From an uncultured Collinsella sp. (GTDB taxonomy: Bacteria; Actinomycetota; Coriobacteriia; Coriobacteriales; Coriobacteriaceae), in NCBI GenBank assembly GCA_902465265.1, contig CABQMF010000002.1, positions 1 through 64,000 on the forward strand: a stretch of 64,000 nt of DNA, read 5' to 3'. The position numbers were made by a program, and so were the translations under genes. Numbering within the stretch: position 1 is the first letter of the stretch; each line of letters opens with the position of its first letter. Below, piece by piece: positions 51,578-59,956 of the stretch. The notes below the pieces were generated by a model. It had not been told where the DNA came from. It saw only the letters and a list, made by a program, of their open reading frames with translations, and searched no databases.

Positions 51578-53572
51578 CTAGTTCTCGCGGCGCTTTGAGG
51601 CGATGCCGATGGCTGCTGCGATGGCGCCGGCGAGGCTCATGGCCGCGGCGACAAGTCCGGTGCTGTCACCCGTTGCGGCGAGGGTGGCATCGCTGGTCTT
51701 GGCAGCGGGCTTGACGGCCGGAGTCTTGGTGGTCGAGACGGTCGTAGTAATCGTGGCGGTCGTTGGCGCCTGACCCGGCTTGGTCTCGGGCTTGGTCTCG
51801 GGCTCGGGCGTCGGCTTGGGGTCCGGCGTCGGCGTCGGCATTGCTTCAGGCGTCATCGTAAGATTGGTATAGACCCACATGGTGGTCGTCTTACCGTCTC
51901 TATCGAGATTCTCCGCATCGGATTCGTTCCACCAGTAGCCATAAGTCTTGCCGTTAATTGTGACCCTAGTGTCACGAGTAAAGTAGAAACCCTCATGCGA
52001 CTTGAGATAAAAACCGTAGCTGTAGGTCTTCCCAGCCTCAAACGTATCAATGTGGTTCTCGATATTTTGATCCCAGAACCATGCCGAGTTCACTCCAGCG
52101 CCATCCTCAGAATTCCAGAACTCGCACTGATACCAATAACGAGTGTCATCGGACGTAGCGCCCGCGAACACCGGCTTATCGCCGTCTTTGAACGTGACGG
52201 TAGCGCCATTAATCTCGACCGTGTCGATTGCTTGCCACACAAGAGCCTTTTCGCAGGTAAACGATGTGGTCGGCGCAAGGAACAGACCATTTTCGACTTT
52301 CTGAACACTCATGGCGTTAAGTGGCTCGCCATTGATTGCCACAGTGCAGCCGTTGGCAAACTCATACCCGTTCTTTTGGCGTAGCATGACAGAATGCATG
52401 TAGTGCTTGCCTTCTTCGAACTTGTCGATTCGCTTCATGCCCGGTGTGTACATGCCCTCGTCGGAATACCAGAAGGCGACGGGATGAAGATCCGTGGGGT
52501 CGCTGTTGTCCATCTCCTCCCAGCACTCGTAAGCAATTTCATACTTGTCGTAATCTGCGTATGGTACATGAGTGGTTGGAGCGGGAGTATCCCCAGCGCG
52601 ATAGCCGATATATCCTGAACCCAAATCAACGCTATTGATTGCCTGTCCATGAGCAGCTAGCTTTACCACGGTGTTGAAGTTGTAGCGCAGGTAGTAATCG
52701 GTCCTTGTTTCATGGACAACGATTTGAGCTGGTTTATCGGAGGTGCTATCAGGATCGCCGATGAGGATGCCATCATTATAGTCGGTGCCGTTGAACGTCA
52801 ACGTTGAAGTAAACGGCACATCCTCGTTGCGGATGAGTGCATAGTTTCCGTCTACAAAGTCGCCACCCGTCAGGGTCAGCGTCGCGCGCATCTGCCCTTC
52901 ATATGGCGCAATGGAAATCGTCACGTTCGATTGAGACTGATCGGCGACTTCAACAAGCGCGCCAGTAGCGGCATCTGCCTTGTAATACTTAGTTTCGGAT
53001 GCGTTTGATAGCTTATCCGCCACCTCATCTGGGACCGGTCCAAAATCCCATGAGAAACTACCGCCTCCGGTAAGAGAAATCTCGGGTGGAAGCTCGCATT
53101 CCCTGTAGTAGGATTCGACGTTCGTGTCGATTGTCACGCCATCCCCACCCGTCACGTCGGTCACACCGCAGGGCATAATGGCGTTGTTTGCCGGCATGGC
53201 GGCGTTGTTGCTGGAAGCGTTTTGCTCGGCGGGCATTGCATCGCCAGCCCCTTCGACGGTGTCAGCCAAAGATACCTGCTGAGTATCGGCCTCGTTCTGA
53301 GTTGCCGGAGCAGCCTCGGTTGTCGGTGTTGTCGCCGCATTCGCATCCACCGTAGCCGCCGGCGCCGCAGGAGCCGCAGCGACCTCACCCGTCGTAGCAG
53401 CAGAATCCGCACATTCGGTCGCAAGCGCCACACTCGGCAGTAACAGCTGGCCGACCATGAGCGCGCACGCACCGACGCTGGCGACCCTCACACCCGCGCA
53501 ACGCCAAGTACCGTGAACGAGCGAGCAAGCGCGCTCGCGCTGCGTCTGCTTGGCAAAATGTTGTCCTTGCAT
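51578..53572 (-). CDS. LAATG-anchored surface protein
   Basis: 664 residues from the ATG at 53572, with AGGAGG 5 bp upstream. It opens with an extended leader (KQTQRERACSLVHGTW) before the hydrophobic signal core (~30-50, cleavage near VALA-TE). An Ala/Thr-rich spacer (~55-125) and a beta-rich body follow. The body includes two related ~100-residue modules (xxFExGKxYxxxxxLxxxxGYxF; TVxIN). A Pro/Glu-rich spacer precedes LAATG (631-635), a membrane helix and a KRREN tail. No enzymatic motif is recognised. It shares leader and anchor with the next gene. Confidence 0.82.
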   Translation of the reverse strand: MQGQHFAKQTQRERACSLVHGTWRCAGVRVASVGACALMVGQLLLPSVALATECADSAATTGEVAAAPAAPAATVDANAATTPTTEAAPATQNEADTQQVSLADTVEGAGDAMPAEQNASSNNAAMPANNAIMPCGVTDVTGGDGVTIDTNVESYYRECELPPEISLTGGGSFSWDFGPVPDEVADKLSNASETKYYKADAATGALVEVADQSQSNVTISIAPYEGQMRATLTLTGGDFVDGNYALIRNEDVPFTSTLTFNGTDYNDGILIGDPDSTSDKPAQIVVHETRTDYYLRYNFNTVVKLAAHGQAINSVDLGSGYIGYRAGDTPAPTTHVPYADYDKYEIAYECWEEMDNSDPTDLHPVAFWYSDEGMYTPGMKRIDKFEEGKHYMHSVMLRQKNGYEFANGCTVAINGEPLNAMSVQKVENGLFLAPTTSFTCEKALVWQAIDTVEINGATVTFKDGDKPVFAGATSDDTRYWYQCEFWNSEDGAGVNSAWFWDQNIENHIDTFEAGKTYSYGFYLKSHEGFYFTRDTRVTINGKTYGYWWNESDAENLDRDGKTTTMWVYTNLTMTPEAMPTPTPDPKPTPEPETKPETKPGQAPTTATITTTVSTTKTPAVKPAAKTSDATLAATGDSTGLVAAAMSLAGAIAAAIGIASKRREN

Positions 53573-53634
53573 GTCGTCCTCCTTAATCGAGGTTTGTTTC
53601 CATGACATCACAGTGCGGCAAACCGGGCGCCACG

Positions 53635-53658
53635 CCTAGGTTCGTACATGCGAACCCG
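53635..53658. promoter_or_regulatory. Surface-regulon palindrome, site 2
   Basis: CCTAGGTTCG-TACATG-CGAACCC, 63 bp upstream of the 664-residue surface-protein start and followed by CTACCTGCG. Same GGTTC-N8-GAACC spacing as sites 1 and 3. Confidence 0.65.
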
Positions 53659-53679
53659 CGTCCCTACCTGCGCAAACGC

Positions 53680-53719
53680 AAAAGCCGCCACGCGGGGACG
53701 CAAATCCCTGCGCGGCGGC
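53680..53719 (-). terminator. Terminator of the 548-residue surface protein
   Basis: The stem GCCGC...GCGGGGA/TCCCTGC...GCGGC is followed on the complement by TTTTGCGTTTG, about 50 bp past the stop codon. Confidence 0.75.
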
Positions 53720-53769
53720 TCAATCAAGCGCACCGAGGTTTTATGCCCTGCATGCCCTAGGCAAAATTG

Positions 53770-55416
53770 CTATTCCTCGCGACGACGCGCGGCGGCGATG
53801 CCGGCGGCTGCAACCGTGGCACCAGCGACGCTCATGGCGGCAACACTCAACGCGGCGCTATCGCCCGTGGCCGCGAGAGTAGAGGCCGTCGCCTTCGAAG
53901 CCGTGACGGATACCTTGGCGGCAGCAGGCTTTACATTCACGGCCGAACCAGTCTGTGTCGAAGTTTGGGTCGTCGCCCCCGTCGTGCCCGTCGAGCCCTC
54001 GCCTCCCGGCTGCGGCTTGGGAGTCGGTGCCGGATCGGGAGCAGGCGTAGCACCTCCGTCGAATACGATATGCGCGACCTTGGCGATCTTGTCCGCATCG
54101 CGATCGGCCCTCAAAACGCCTTCGCCGGGCTCACCAATCGTCTGTCCCCAAAAATCAGAATATTCAAATCGGTTGCCCAGCGCCATGGGACGGGCACCCA
54201 GCTTTTGGTAGTCACGCACCACGCCGTTGACGGGAAGCACGATCTTCCCTCCCTCGCCGATAACGATCATGTCAGCGGGGCCGTTGGCGGTCGTGAAGTT
54301 GTCGGCAACGATCGCTCCATCGCTGCCCTGGGCAACAACGGAGCCGTTTTTAATTTGGATGCTTCCGCCCTCGATCGCACTCCCCGAGCTGGTATGCAGG
54401 CCGTACGTGTCGTTAGAATACCGATCTTTCGAGGCGCTGGCGATCGCGGTCACAAACGTGTTCTTTCCATCGATGATGATATCGGCAGTGGCATCGTCGC
54501 CCATTCCGGCCGCCTCGATACCCACGGCACCCCAGTTGCCGCCCGAAGCGTCGGCAATCGCGGTCACGAGCGAATCGCCTGCAATCTCGACACGCGCGGC
54601 GCCGTTGTTGACACGGGACACAATTCCCTGAGATTCCAGGGTGGATTCGGCCTTGACCGTCACCTTTGAGCCAGAGCCAATTGACACGCGACCGCCCTTG
54701 TTGCTCTGTCCGTCATGCTCCCATGTAAACTCGCCATCTCCCCTGGGTGCGCCGTTAGTGGCATAGATGCCCGTCACGTAACCGTAGTACCCGTCGCCGG
54801 ACTCCGTCGCACGTCCCGCCTTTACATCGACAGTCGCGCCGTTTTTAATGGTCACGTCGCCACCAAACGTAGTTATGGCCTCGGCGTTCTCGCACTCCTC
54901 GCCATTCGCATCCGTACCCGTCGCCGTCACGTTGACCGTGGTGCCGTCGATGGCCACATCTCCGCCAATAATACCGTCACCCGCCGCCGTGATGACGTCG
55001 GTCTGGCCCGTCGCGTTGAGCGTGCCGCCGCCCGTTATGGCAAGGTTGCCGCCTGAGACCTCGATGGCGCTCTGACCGGCATCGGCCGTAACGGTGTTGG
55101 TGTTGGTCACACCGATGTTGAGGTTGCCCTCGGCGCTGATGCCGCCGCCGTTATAGCCATTGAGCTGCATGTCGTCGGCGCCGTTCCAGGACCACGTGCC
55201 CGCCTCGTCACCGACGGCAACACCCCCGTTGTACTGCGTGCCACCCACGTTGATCCAATCTGCTGCCAAGGCAACGCTTGGCAGCAGCAGCTGACCGACC
55301 ATGAGCGCACACGCTCCGACGCACGCCAGCCTGGCACCCGCCCGTTTCCACGAACCGTGAACCAGCGAGCAGGTGCGCTCACGCTGAGTTTGCTTATCGA
55401 AGTGCCTTCCGTTCAT
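53770..55416 (-). CDS. LAATG-anchored beta-helix surface protein
   Basis: 548 residues from the ATG at 55416, with AGGAGG 5 bp upstream. The leader KQTQRERTCSLVHGSW and the signal core MVGQLLLPSVALA are almost the same as in the neighbouring surface protein. The body (~55-420) is a repetitive run of G(G/S)-D-V-x-I-x-(N/D)G-T-x-V-x-V units, consistent with a right-handed beta-helix/carbohydrate-binding type domain. A Pro-rich spacer, LAATG (514-518), helix and RRREE tail follow. Likely an adhesin or glycan-binding protein. It is divergent from the membrane LuxR gene. Confidence 0.82.
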   Translation of the reverse strand: MNGRHFDKQTQRERTCSLVHGSWKRAGARLACVGACALMVGQLLLPSVALAADWINVGGTQYNGGVAVGDEAGTWSWNGADDMQLNGYNGGGISAEGNLNIGVTNTNTVTADAGQSAIEVSGGNLAITGGGTLNATGQTDVITAAGDGIIGGDVAIDGTTVNVTATGTDANGEECENAEAITTFGGDVTIKNGATVDVKAGRATESGDGYYGYVTGIYATNGAPRGDGEFTWEHDGQSNKGGRVSIGSGSKVTVKAESTLESQGIVSRVNNGAARVEIAGDSLVTAIADASGGNWGAVGIEAAGMGDDATADIIIDGKNTFVTAIASASKDRYSNDTYGLHTSSGSAIEGGSIQIKNGSVVAQGSDGAIVADNFTTANGPADMIVIGEGGKIVLPVNGVVRDYQKLGARPMALGNRFEYSDFWGQTIGEPGEGVLRADRDADKIAKVAHIVFDGGATPAPDPAPTPKPQPGGEGSTGTTGATTQTSTQTGSAVNVKPAAAKVSVTASKATASTLAATGDSAALSVAAMSVAGATVAAAGIAAARRREE

Positions 55417-55442
55417 AACGGCCTCCTTGGTCGTAGGGGCAT

Positions 55443-55477
55443 ACCACCACAAAGGTGCCTGTCCCCTTTGTGGTGGT
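55443..55477. repeat. REP-like hairpin ACCACCACAAAGG, copy 3
   Basis: The same 35-nt hairpin in the opposite orientation, lying between the regulatory palindrome (55514) and the ribosome site of the 548-residue surface gene. It accounts almost exactly for the extra ~35 bp separating operator and start in this gene. Confidence 0.85.
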
Positions 55478-55513
55478 CCTGTACAACCAAGATGTGCCAA
55501 ATGACTCCGTATG

Positions 55514-55539
55514 CCTAGGTTCGCAGATGCGAACCTAGG
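55514..55539. promoter_or_regulatory. Surface-regulon palindrome, site 3
   Basis: CCTAGGTTCG-CAGATG-CGAACCTAGG, a perfect 10-bp-arm palindrome between the divergent surface gene and LuxR gene, followed by CTACCTGCG. It could serve both promoters. Confidence 0.7.
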
Positions 55540-55643
55540 TCTCTACCTGCGGTTTAATTCAATATGATTTCGTTGTCGTCACACGCGTCCCAGGGACGCT
55601 ACAATCGAGGACACGACTATTCCGTCCACCCAAAGGACTGTCC

Positions 55644-57047
55644 TTGAATCTGAGTAAGCCTAAAATCAACGCGCTTTTGGCACTTGCGCTCTTTACCTTT
55701 GTCTTTCTTGCCGCCGAGTTTCGATTCGACATTAATGTCGGGCTGCTCACCGGTGCCGAGCGTGTTGTGATTGCGCAGGGCTTCATCCTCGGCGCCAGCG
55801 TGATCGGCTTTATCGGATACGCGCCGCTGCTCGGGCTCGCACAGCGCAAAGGCCACTCACTGGCAGTCGTCAACGCCGCTGTTCCCATCGCCATCCTGGG
55901 ATTGACCCAGGTCCAGTTCCCTACGGCCCCGCTTGCCCTCGAGATTCTGGGCTGCGTGGCATTCTTTGGGCTCGGTCTGCTGGGTGCCGCTGCTCACCAC
56001 GCCTTTTCGTTGACATTCCAGGATGACCCCAAACTCGCCACTGGCGCAGGAGCGGCCTATGCCGCGGGCATCCTGATACAGTTCGCCATCAACCTGCTCG
56101 ATTGCGGCGGTATCGCAGAGCTCATCATCCTTGGCACAGCGACGATCGCCATATCCGCCCTCGGCGTCGTTCCCCAAAAGGCTGCCGGGAGCTCCAGCCC
56201 CACCATCAATCCCTTTGTTGAGCCCTCTCATGCCCTCGCCAAACAGGCATGCTGGAGCATCGCGCTCGTCATAATTCTCGCCTGCTTGTTCTCGACCCTC
56301 GACAACGTGGTCACACTCTCCAACGCCCACGGCACCATTGCCGTGCAGACCTGGCCGCGCCTCTTTTTGGCGGCAAGCGGTCTTGCCGCCGGTCTTATCT
56401 TTGATCTTACCGAGCGCCGCTACATGGGACTTGTCATGTTCGGCATCGCCGTGCTCTCGACCATTTCCATCTTGGCCGTGGAGGCCGGTGCCGATCCCAA
56501 CCTGGGCCTTGTCGTCTTTTACCTGAGCTCGGGCTTTTTCGTCACGTTCTTTACCGCCACCTTTACGCAGTTGGCACCGCGCATGCATGCACCCGCCCTT
56601 TGGGCCGGCATGGGTCGCGCCGCCAACAATGTATGCGCATTCACCACGTCGGGCATCTCGCTTGCTCTCGTGACCTCGGGCAACGTTGCCCTCATCATGA
56701 TCGGTGCGCTCGTTTTGCTCGTCGCCGCCTGCGCGGCATTCGTGGCAGCCGGCCTGTTCCGCCTGCCCCAAACCGAGCAGGAGCGAAAACGCGAGCAGCT
56801 GGCAGAAGAAGCACTCGCCGCCCCCACCATCGAGGAGCAGCGTCAGGCCTTCATCGCCAACCACGTTCTCACCCCGCGTGAAGTCGACGTGCTCATAGCC
56901 GTGACCCAGGATGAACGCCCGCTCAAGCAGGTCGCCGAGGAGCTCGGCATCTCGATGCGCATGGTGCAGCGCCACCTGAGCTCTATCTACCAAAAGACCG
57001 ACACGCAAACGCGCGCCGGTCTCACCAAAGCCTTCCCCTCCGCCTAA
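55644..57047 (+). CDS. Membrane-embedded LuxR-type regulator
   Basis: 467 residues from a TTG start (55644) with AAAGGA 6-8 bp upstream. About twelve hydrophobic helices (~10-385) resemble a major-facilitator-like membrane domain. A linker (QERKREQLAEE) leads to a LuxR-type HTH at ~405-465 (LTPREVDVLIAVTQDERPLKQVAEELGISMRMVQRH). Such transporter-like LuxR proteins are abundant in Coriobacteriia and are thought to sense a ligand at the membrane and regulate nearby genes. Its position beside three surface genes with a common palindrome makes it the obvious candidate regulator; this is inference. Confidence 0.88.
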   Translation: MNLSKPKINALLALALFTFVFLAAEFRFDINVGLLTGAERVVIAQGFILGASVIGFIGYAPLLGLAQRKGHSLAVVNAAVPIAILGLTQVQFPTAPLALEILGCVAFFGLGLLGAAAHHAFSLTFQDDPKLATGAGAAYAAGILIQFAINLLDCGGIAELIILGTATIAISALGVVPQKAAGSSSPTINPFVEPSHALAKQACWSIALVIILACLFSTLDNVVTLSNAHGTIAVQTWPRLFLAASGLAAGLIFDLTERRYMGLVMFGIAVLSTISILAVEAGADPNLGLVVFYLSSGFFVTFFTATFTQLAPRMHAPALWAGMGRAANNVCAFTTSGISLALVTSGNVALIMIGALVLLVAACAAFVAAGLFRLPQTEQERKREQLAEEALAAPTIEEQRQAFIANHVLTPREVDVLIAVTQDERPLKQVAEELGISMRMVQRHLSSIYQKTDTQTRAGLTKAFPSA

Positions 57048-57052
57048 AACAA

Positions 57053-57086
57053 AAACCGCCACAAAGGCCCCCCTTTGCGGTGGTTT
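57053..57086. terminator. Terminator/REP hairpin after LuxR gene
   Basis: AAACCGCCACAAAGG-CCCC-CCTTTGCGGTGGTTT is a strong bidirectional hairpin a few bases past the LuxR stop. It is a variant of the ACCACCACAAAGG family with a shortened loop. Confidence 0.75.
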
Positions 57087-57117
57087 GAGCGGAGCAGAAG
57101 GCCACTCTGCCAGTTTG

Positions 57118-57172
57118 TCTCAGCCTGTAACAGATAGGCCCCTAAAAGCAGGCTTATTGTTACAGGTCGAGA
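57118..57172. repeat. Single diverged GTTACAG palindrome
   Basis: One unit, TCTCAGCCTGTAACA...TGTTACAGGTCGAGA, 31 bp after a REP-like hairpin: the same order as at 44.3 and 51.4 kb but reduced to one copy. Confidence 0.8.
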
Positions 57173-57213
57173 CAGTAAAGGGACACGAAGCGATCCTTCG
57201 CAGCAACGACCCT

Positions 57214-58329
57214 CTAGTAAAGCGACGCGACATATCGGCCAAAGCCTGGCAATGCAAACTCAAAACGTCCTTGTAGAGGCTCTTCAATTACCCCAGCCTC
57301 TACCAGACGCTTTTTATACGTTGAAATCGAACCGGAACTCTTCTTAAGCCTCGCTGCCAGCTCTTGCCTGGTCGTCGTCCCAACCGGATTCATTGCACGA
57401 AGAAATTCAAGGTCCCCTCGTGAAAGTTCCGCCGCTGTTGAAGCGAAAACTCGCGATTCCAGCTCCTCTTGCGCAAGTTTCGCGCCTCGTTCGACATCCT
57501 CAATAGAAACCTCAGAGGCTTGGCGCGAAGCATTCCATGCCCGATACCCCACCAACTGGAACATAAATGGAAAACCATCGATCGCCTTGGCAGCGAGGTC
57601 GATCGCCTCATCAGAAATCGTCTTGCCGCCGTCCTCAATCGTTAGTCGAAACGCTTCTTTTACCTCAGTCGGTGAAATTGATCCCAGCGAATGTTGAGCC
57701 GCGCGACGAAGAAACGATGTCGATTTTCCCGTCAGCAGCGCCAGCACGCGAAACGGCAGCCCTGCCATAAGCAAAGCTACCTTTTTATTCTCGCTTACAA
57801 AGTGCTGGTAGGTAGTAACAAGCTCCGTCATTTGCGCAAACGATGCATCCACTTCGTCAACGGCGATAAGCACCCCGGTGTCAGTCGCTTCAAGCTGAGC
57901 AAACAAAGCGTTCATCTTAGTACGCCAGTTAGCGCCCTCAAATTCAACATCGATGTTTTCCCAGCTCATGCTTCCTACGGGGGCAATGCCGACACTGTTC
58001 ACACGCCTAGAAGCGGGCTTTTCGATCAGATGGGCGGCTGATTCGTTGAGGCGCTGCAAAATGTCTTCGAGCATCCCCTCCGAGGCCGTCACATTCGCTG
58101 TAATCCAGCCCTCTTGCTGGGCGCGGTACGACAGATATGCCAAAAGCGCCGTTTTACCTGTACCACGCGCACCATAGAAAACCGAGCAAAGATTGGGATC
58201 GGAGTCGTCATTTTCAAACGCCAGCACCATATCATCGATGATTTGCTCACGACCGGCCATATACGCCGGTACACGTCCGAACATCGGCGTGAATGGATTT
58301 GCCTGCCTGTACGCCGTCGGTGCCGCCAT
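57214..58329 (-). CDS. AAA+ ATPase (archaeal ATPase/Orc1-Cdc6-like)
   Basis: 371 residues. Walker A is GARGTGKT (~53-60), Walker B IAVDEVD (~152-158), with a sensor-like region LLMAGLP. The lid domain follows, then a winged helix (~315-350, TTRQELAARLKKSSGSISTYKKRL). It fits the AAA_16/archaeal-type ATPase family, often found alone in accessory DNA. The gene is less GC-rich than its neighbours. GGGAGG precedes the ATG. Five phased TTGAG repeats lie upstream. Role unknown; DNA binding through the winged helix is plausible. Confidence 0.82.
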   Translation of the reverse strand: MAAPTAYRQANPFTPMFGRVPAYMAGREQIIDDMVLAFENDDSDPNLCSVFYGARGTGKTALLAYLSYRAQQEGWITANVTASEGMLEDILQRLNESAAHLIEKPASRRVNSVGIAPVGSMSWENIDVEFEGANWRTKMNALFAQLEATDTGVLIAVDEVDASFAQMTELVTTYQHFVSENKKVALLMAGLPFRVLALLTGKSTSFLRRAAQHSLGSISPTEVKEAFRLTIEDGGKTISDEAIDLAAKAIDGFPFMFQLVGYRAWNASRQASEVSIEDVERGAKLAQEELESRVFASTAAELSRGDLEFLRAMNPVGTTTRQELAARLKKSSGSISTYKKRLVEAGVIEEPLQGRFEFALPGFGRYVASLY

Positions 58330-58384
58330 AAAGCCTCCCTTTAACTCATATAACTTAATTATGCCCCTACTATCTATAATTTAT

Positions 58385-58427
58385 TTGAGTATCTTTGAGT
58401 TTTTTGAGCATCCTTGAGTTCTTTGAG
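58385..58427. promoter_or_regulatory. Five helically phased TTGAG repeats
   Basis: TTGAG occurs at 58385, 58395, 58404, 58414 and 58423, spaced 10, 9, 10 and 9 bp, so all lie on nearly one face of the helix. They lie 56-98 bp upstream of the AAA+ ATPase start, within an AT-rich stretch. Confidence 0.5.
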
Positions 58428-58471
58428 CGATCAGCCCCGGCAGAACCAGTTGACTTTCTCTACCTAAAACA

Positions 58472-58511
58472 AAAACCACCACAAAGGTGCTGTCCCCTTT
58501 GTGGTGGTTTT
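58472..58511 (-). terminator. REP-like terminator of the cytidylate-kinase-like gene
   Basis: AAAACCACCACAAAGG...CCTTTGTGGTGGTTTT with loop TGCTGTCC. It is 7 bp past the stop and flanked by T/A runs on both sides; a variant of the ACCACCACAAAGG family used as a terminator. Confidence 0.75.
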
Positions 58512-58517
58512 GGTCGG

Positions 58518-59141
58518 TTAGTCTTCGAGCTGCGCCACTTTGTAGCGGTAGGCAGCGGCGATGACGTCCTTGCAGCCTTCGCGGCCCAGCTTGGCGCGGT
58601 TGACGACGATGTCCTTACCGCTCGTCATCTTCCACTTGCCGGCGCTGTAGCGCTTGTAGAACGCCTCGCGCGCCTTCTGCTGCTGCTTGACCAGCTTGGC
58701 GCCCTTCTTCTTGTTAAGACCACGCTTCTTGCGCACGATCTCGACGCGGTCCTCAAAGGGAGCGGTCACCAACACGGCAATGTGGTTAGGGTTGTTGCGC
58801 AGCAGATAATCGGACAGACGGCCCTCGATAATGCAGCTCTCGGTCTCGCCCAGGTCCAAGATCACCTGGCTCATCTTTTGGAACAACTTGTCCGAGTACG
58901 AACGCGCATCGTAGCGGTCGGGCAGAAACGCCATGTTCTCCACGGCCAGACGCTCGTCGTAGGCGGCCATCTTGTCGAGCGACTCGCCCGTGCGCAGCGA
59001 TGCGCGCACCAGCAGCTCGTTATCGTACAGCGGAATCCCCAGCTCATTGGCGAGGATACGGCCAATCTCGTGGCCCTCGGCACCAAAGTCGCGCGCGATG
59101 GTAATGACCACAGGACTCTTCTTGTTCTCCAGATCGCTCAT
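58518..59141 (-). CDS. Cytidylate-kinase-like family protein
   Basis: 207 residues from the ATG at 59141, where AAAGGAA precedes it. It begins VVITIARDFGAEGHEIGRILANELG, the cytidylate-kinase-like P-loop variant (GAEGHEIG in place of a normal Walker A). It continues with IIEGRLSDYLL and the lid-like RKKRGLNKKKGAK. The family is common in anaerobic gut Gram-positives and is distinct from Cmk. The substrate is not established. A hairpin (59159-59187) lies in its 5' leader. Confidence 0.85.
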   Translation of the reverse strand: MSDLENKKSPVVITIARDFGAEGHEIGRILANELGIPLYDNELLVRASLRTGESLDKMAAYDERLAVENMAFLPDRYDARSYSDKLFQKMSQVILDLGETESCIIEGRLSDYLLRNNPNHIAVLVTAPFEDRVEIVRKKRGLNKKKGAKLVKQQQKAREAFYKRYSAGKWKMTSGKDIVVNRAKLGREGCKDVIAAAYRYKVAQLED

Positions 59142-59158
59142 CGCGATTCCTTTCTCTG

Positions 59159-59187
59159 TGTGACAAAGAGACAGTCCCTTTGTCACA
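59159..59187. repeat. Small REP-like hairpin in a 5' leader
   Basis: TGTGACAAAG...CTTTGTCACA with loop AGACAGTCC, directly upstream of the ribosome site of the cytidylate-kinase-like gene. A shortened relative of the GGGGACAG hairpins. Confidence 0.6.
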
Positions 59188-59207
59188 TTCATTTTGCCCC
59201 TGCCTTC

Positions 59208-59315
59208 GTCCTGGTTTCCCAAGTGCGGCAGATTGCCCCGAAAGAGGAGCGCCGCGTACTAAATGTACGCAAGCGACGATTGAGGGGCAAGGTGCCGTGC
59301 TTGGGGAAGCAGGAC
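59208..59315. repeat. Inverted repeat at the end of the amino-acid transporter operon
   Basis: The left arm GTCCTGGTTTCCCAAG-TGCGGCA pairs with the right arm TGCCGTGCTTGGGGAAGCAGGAC, with inner TTGCCCC/GGGGCAA pairing. The right arm ends on the first base of the permease stop codon (59315). It likely also terminates the operon. Confidence 0.7.
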
Positions 59316-59953
59316 TATGCGGCTACGATACGGCGTTGATAAGCTCTCACCAGCAGCGAGATACCAAAGTTGAGCACAAAGTACATCGCAAACACCAGGC
59401 CGTAGAGCATAAGAACCTGCGACAGGTCGATCGCGTGGGCCATCACGACGTTTGCCGTGTACATGAGCTCGGCCACGTTAATGCCCGAAAGATACGAGCT
59501 GTCCTTAATGACGGTCGTGCACTGGCTAAACAGCGCCGGAATAATCGTCTTAAACGTCTGCGGCAGAATGATGTAGCGCATGGTGGCAAAGAAGCCGAAG
59601 CCCTGGCTCTGCGCCGCCTCAAACTGGCCGCGCGGAATCGAGTTGAGGCCGCCGCGCACAATCTCGGCCATAACAGCGCTGGTAAACAGCGTAAAGGCGA
59701 TGGTCGAAATCACAATGTCCAAACCCTGCACCGTAAAGTAGATAAACAGGATCCACAGCAGGTTCGGCGTGCAACGGAACAGCTCGATATAGGCGCTCAC
59801 CAAAATACGGAACGGGCGGGGCGCATAGCTCTTAACGAGCGCCAACACCGTGCCAAAGATGAGCGAGAAAAAGATCGACAGCGCCGAGATCTCGATGGTC
59901 TTAACAAAGCCGCCCCAAATGTAGAGCAGGTTGGTCGCGTTGAAGATTTCCAT
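59315..59953 (-). CDS. Polar amino-acid ABC transporter permease 2
   Basis: 212 residues with about five membrane helices of the GlnP/HisM family. The ATPase-coupling loop is GGLNSIPRGQFEAAQSQGFGF. It is the last gene of a four-gene leftward operon (ATPase, binding protein, permease 1, permease 2), 3 bp after permease 1. The two permeases would form a heterodimer. Substrate probably glutamate, glutamine or another polar amino acid. Confidence 0.92.
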   Translation of the reverse strand: MEIFNATNLLYIWGGFVKTIEISALSIFFSLIFGTVLALVKSYAPRPFRILVSAYIELFRCTPNLLWILFIYFTVQGLDIVISTIAFTLFTSAVMAEIVRGGLNSIPRGQFEAAQSQGFGFFATMRYIILPQTFKTIIPALFSQCTTVIKDSSYLSGINVAELMYTANVVMAHAIDLSQVLMLYGLVFAMYFVLNFGISLLVRAYQRRIVAA

Positions 59954-59956
59954 GCG

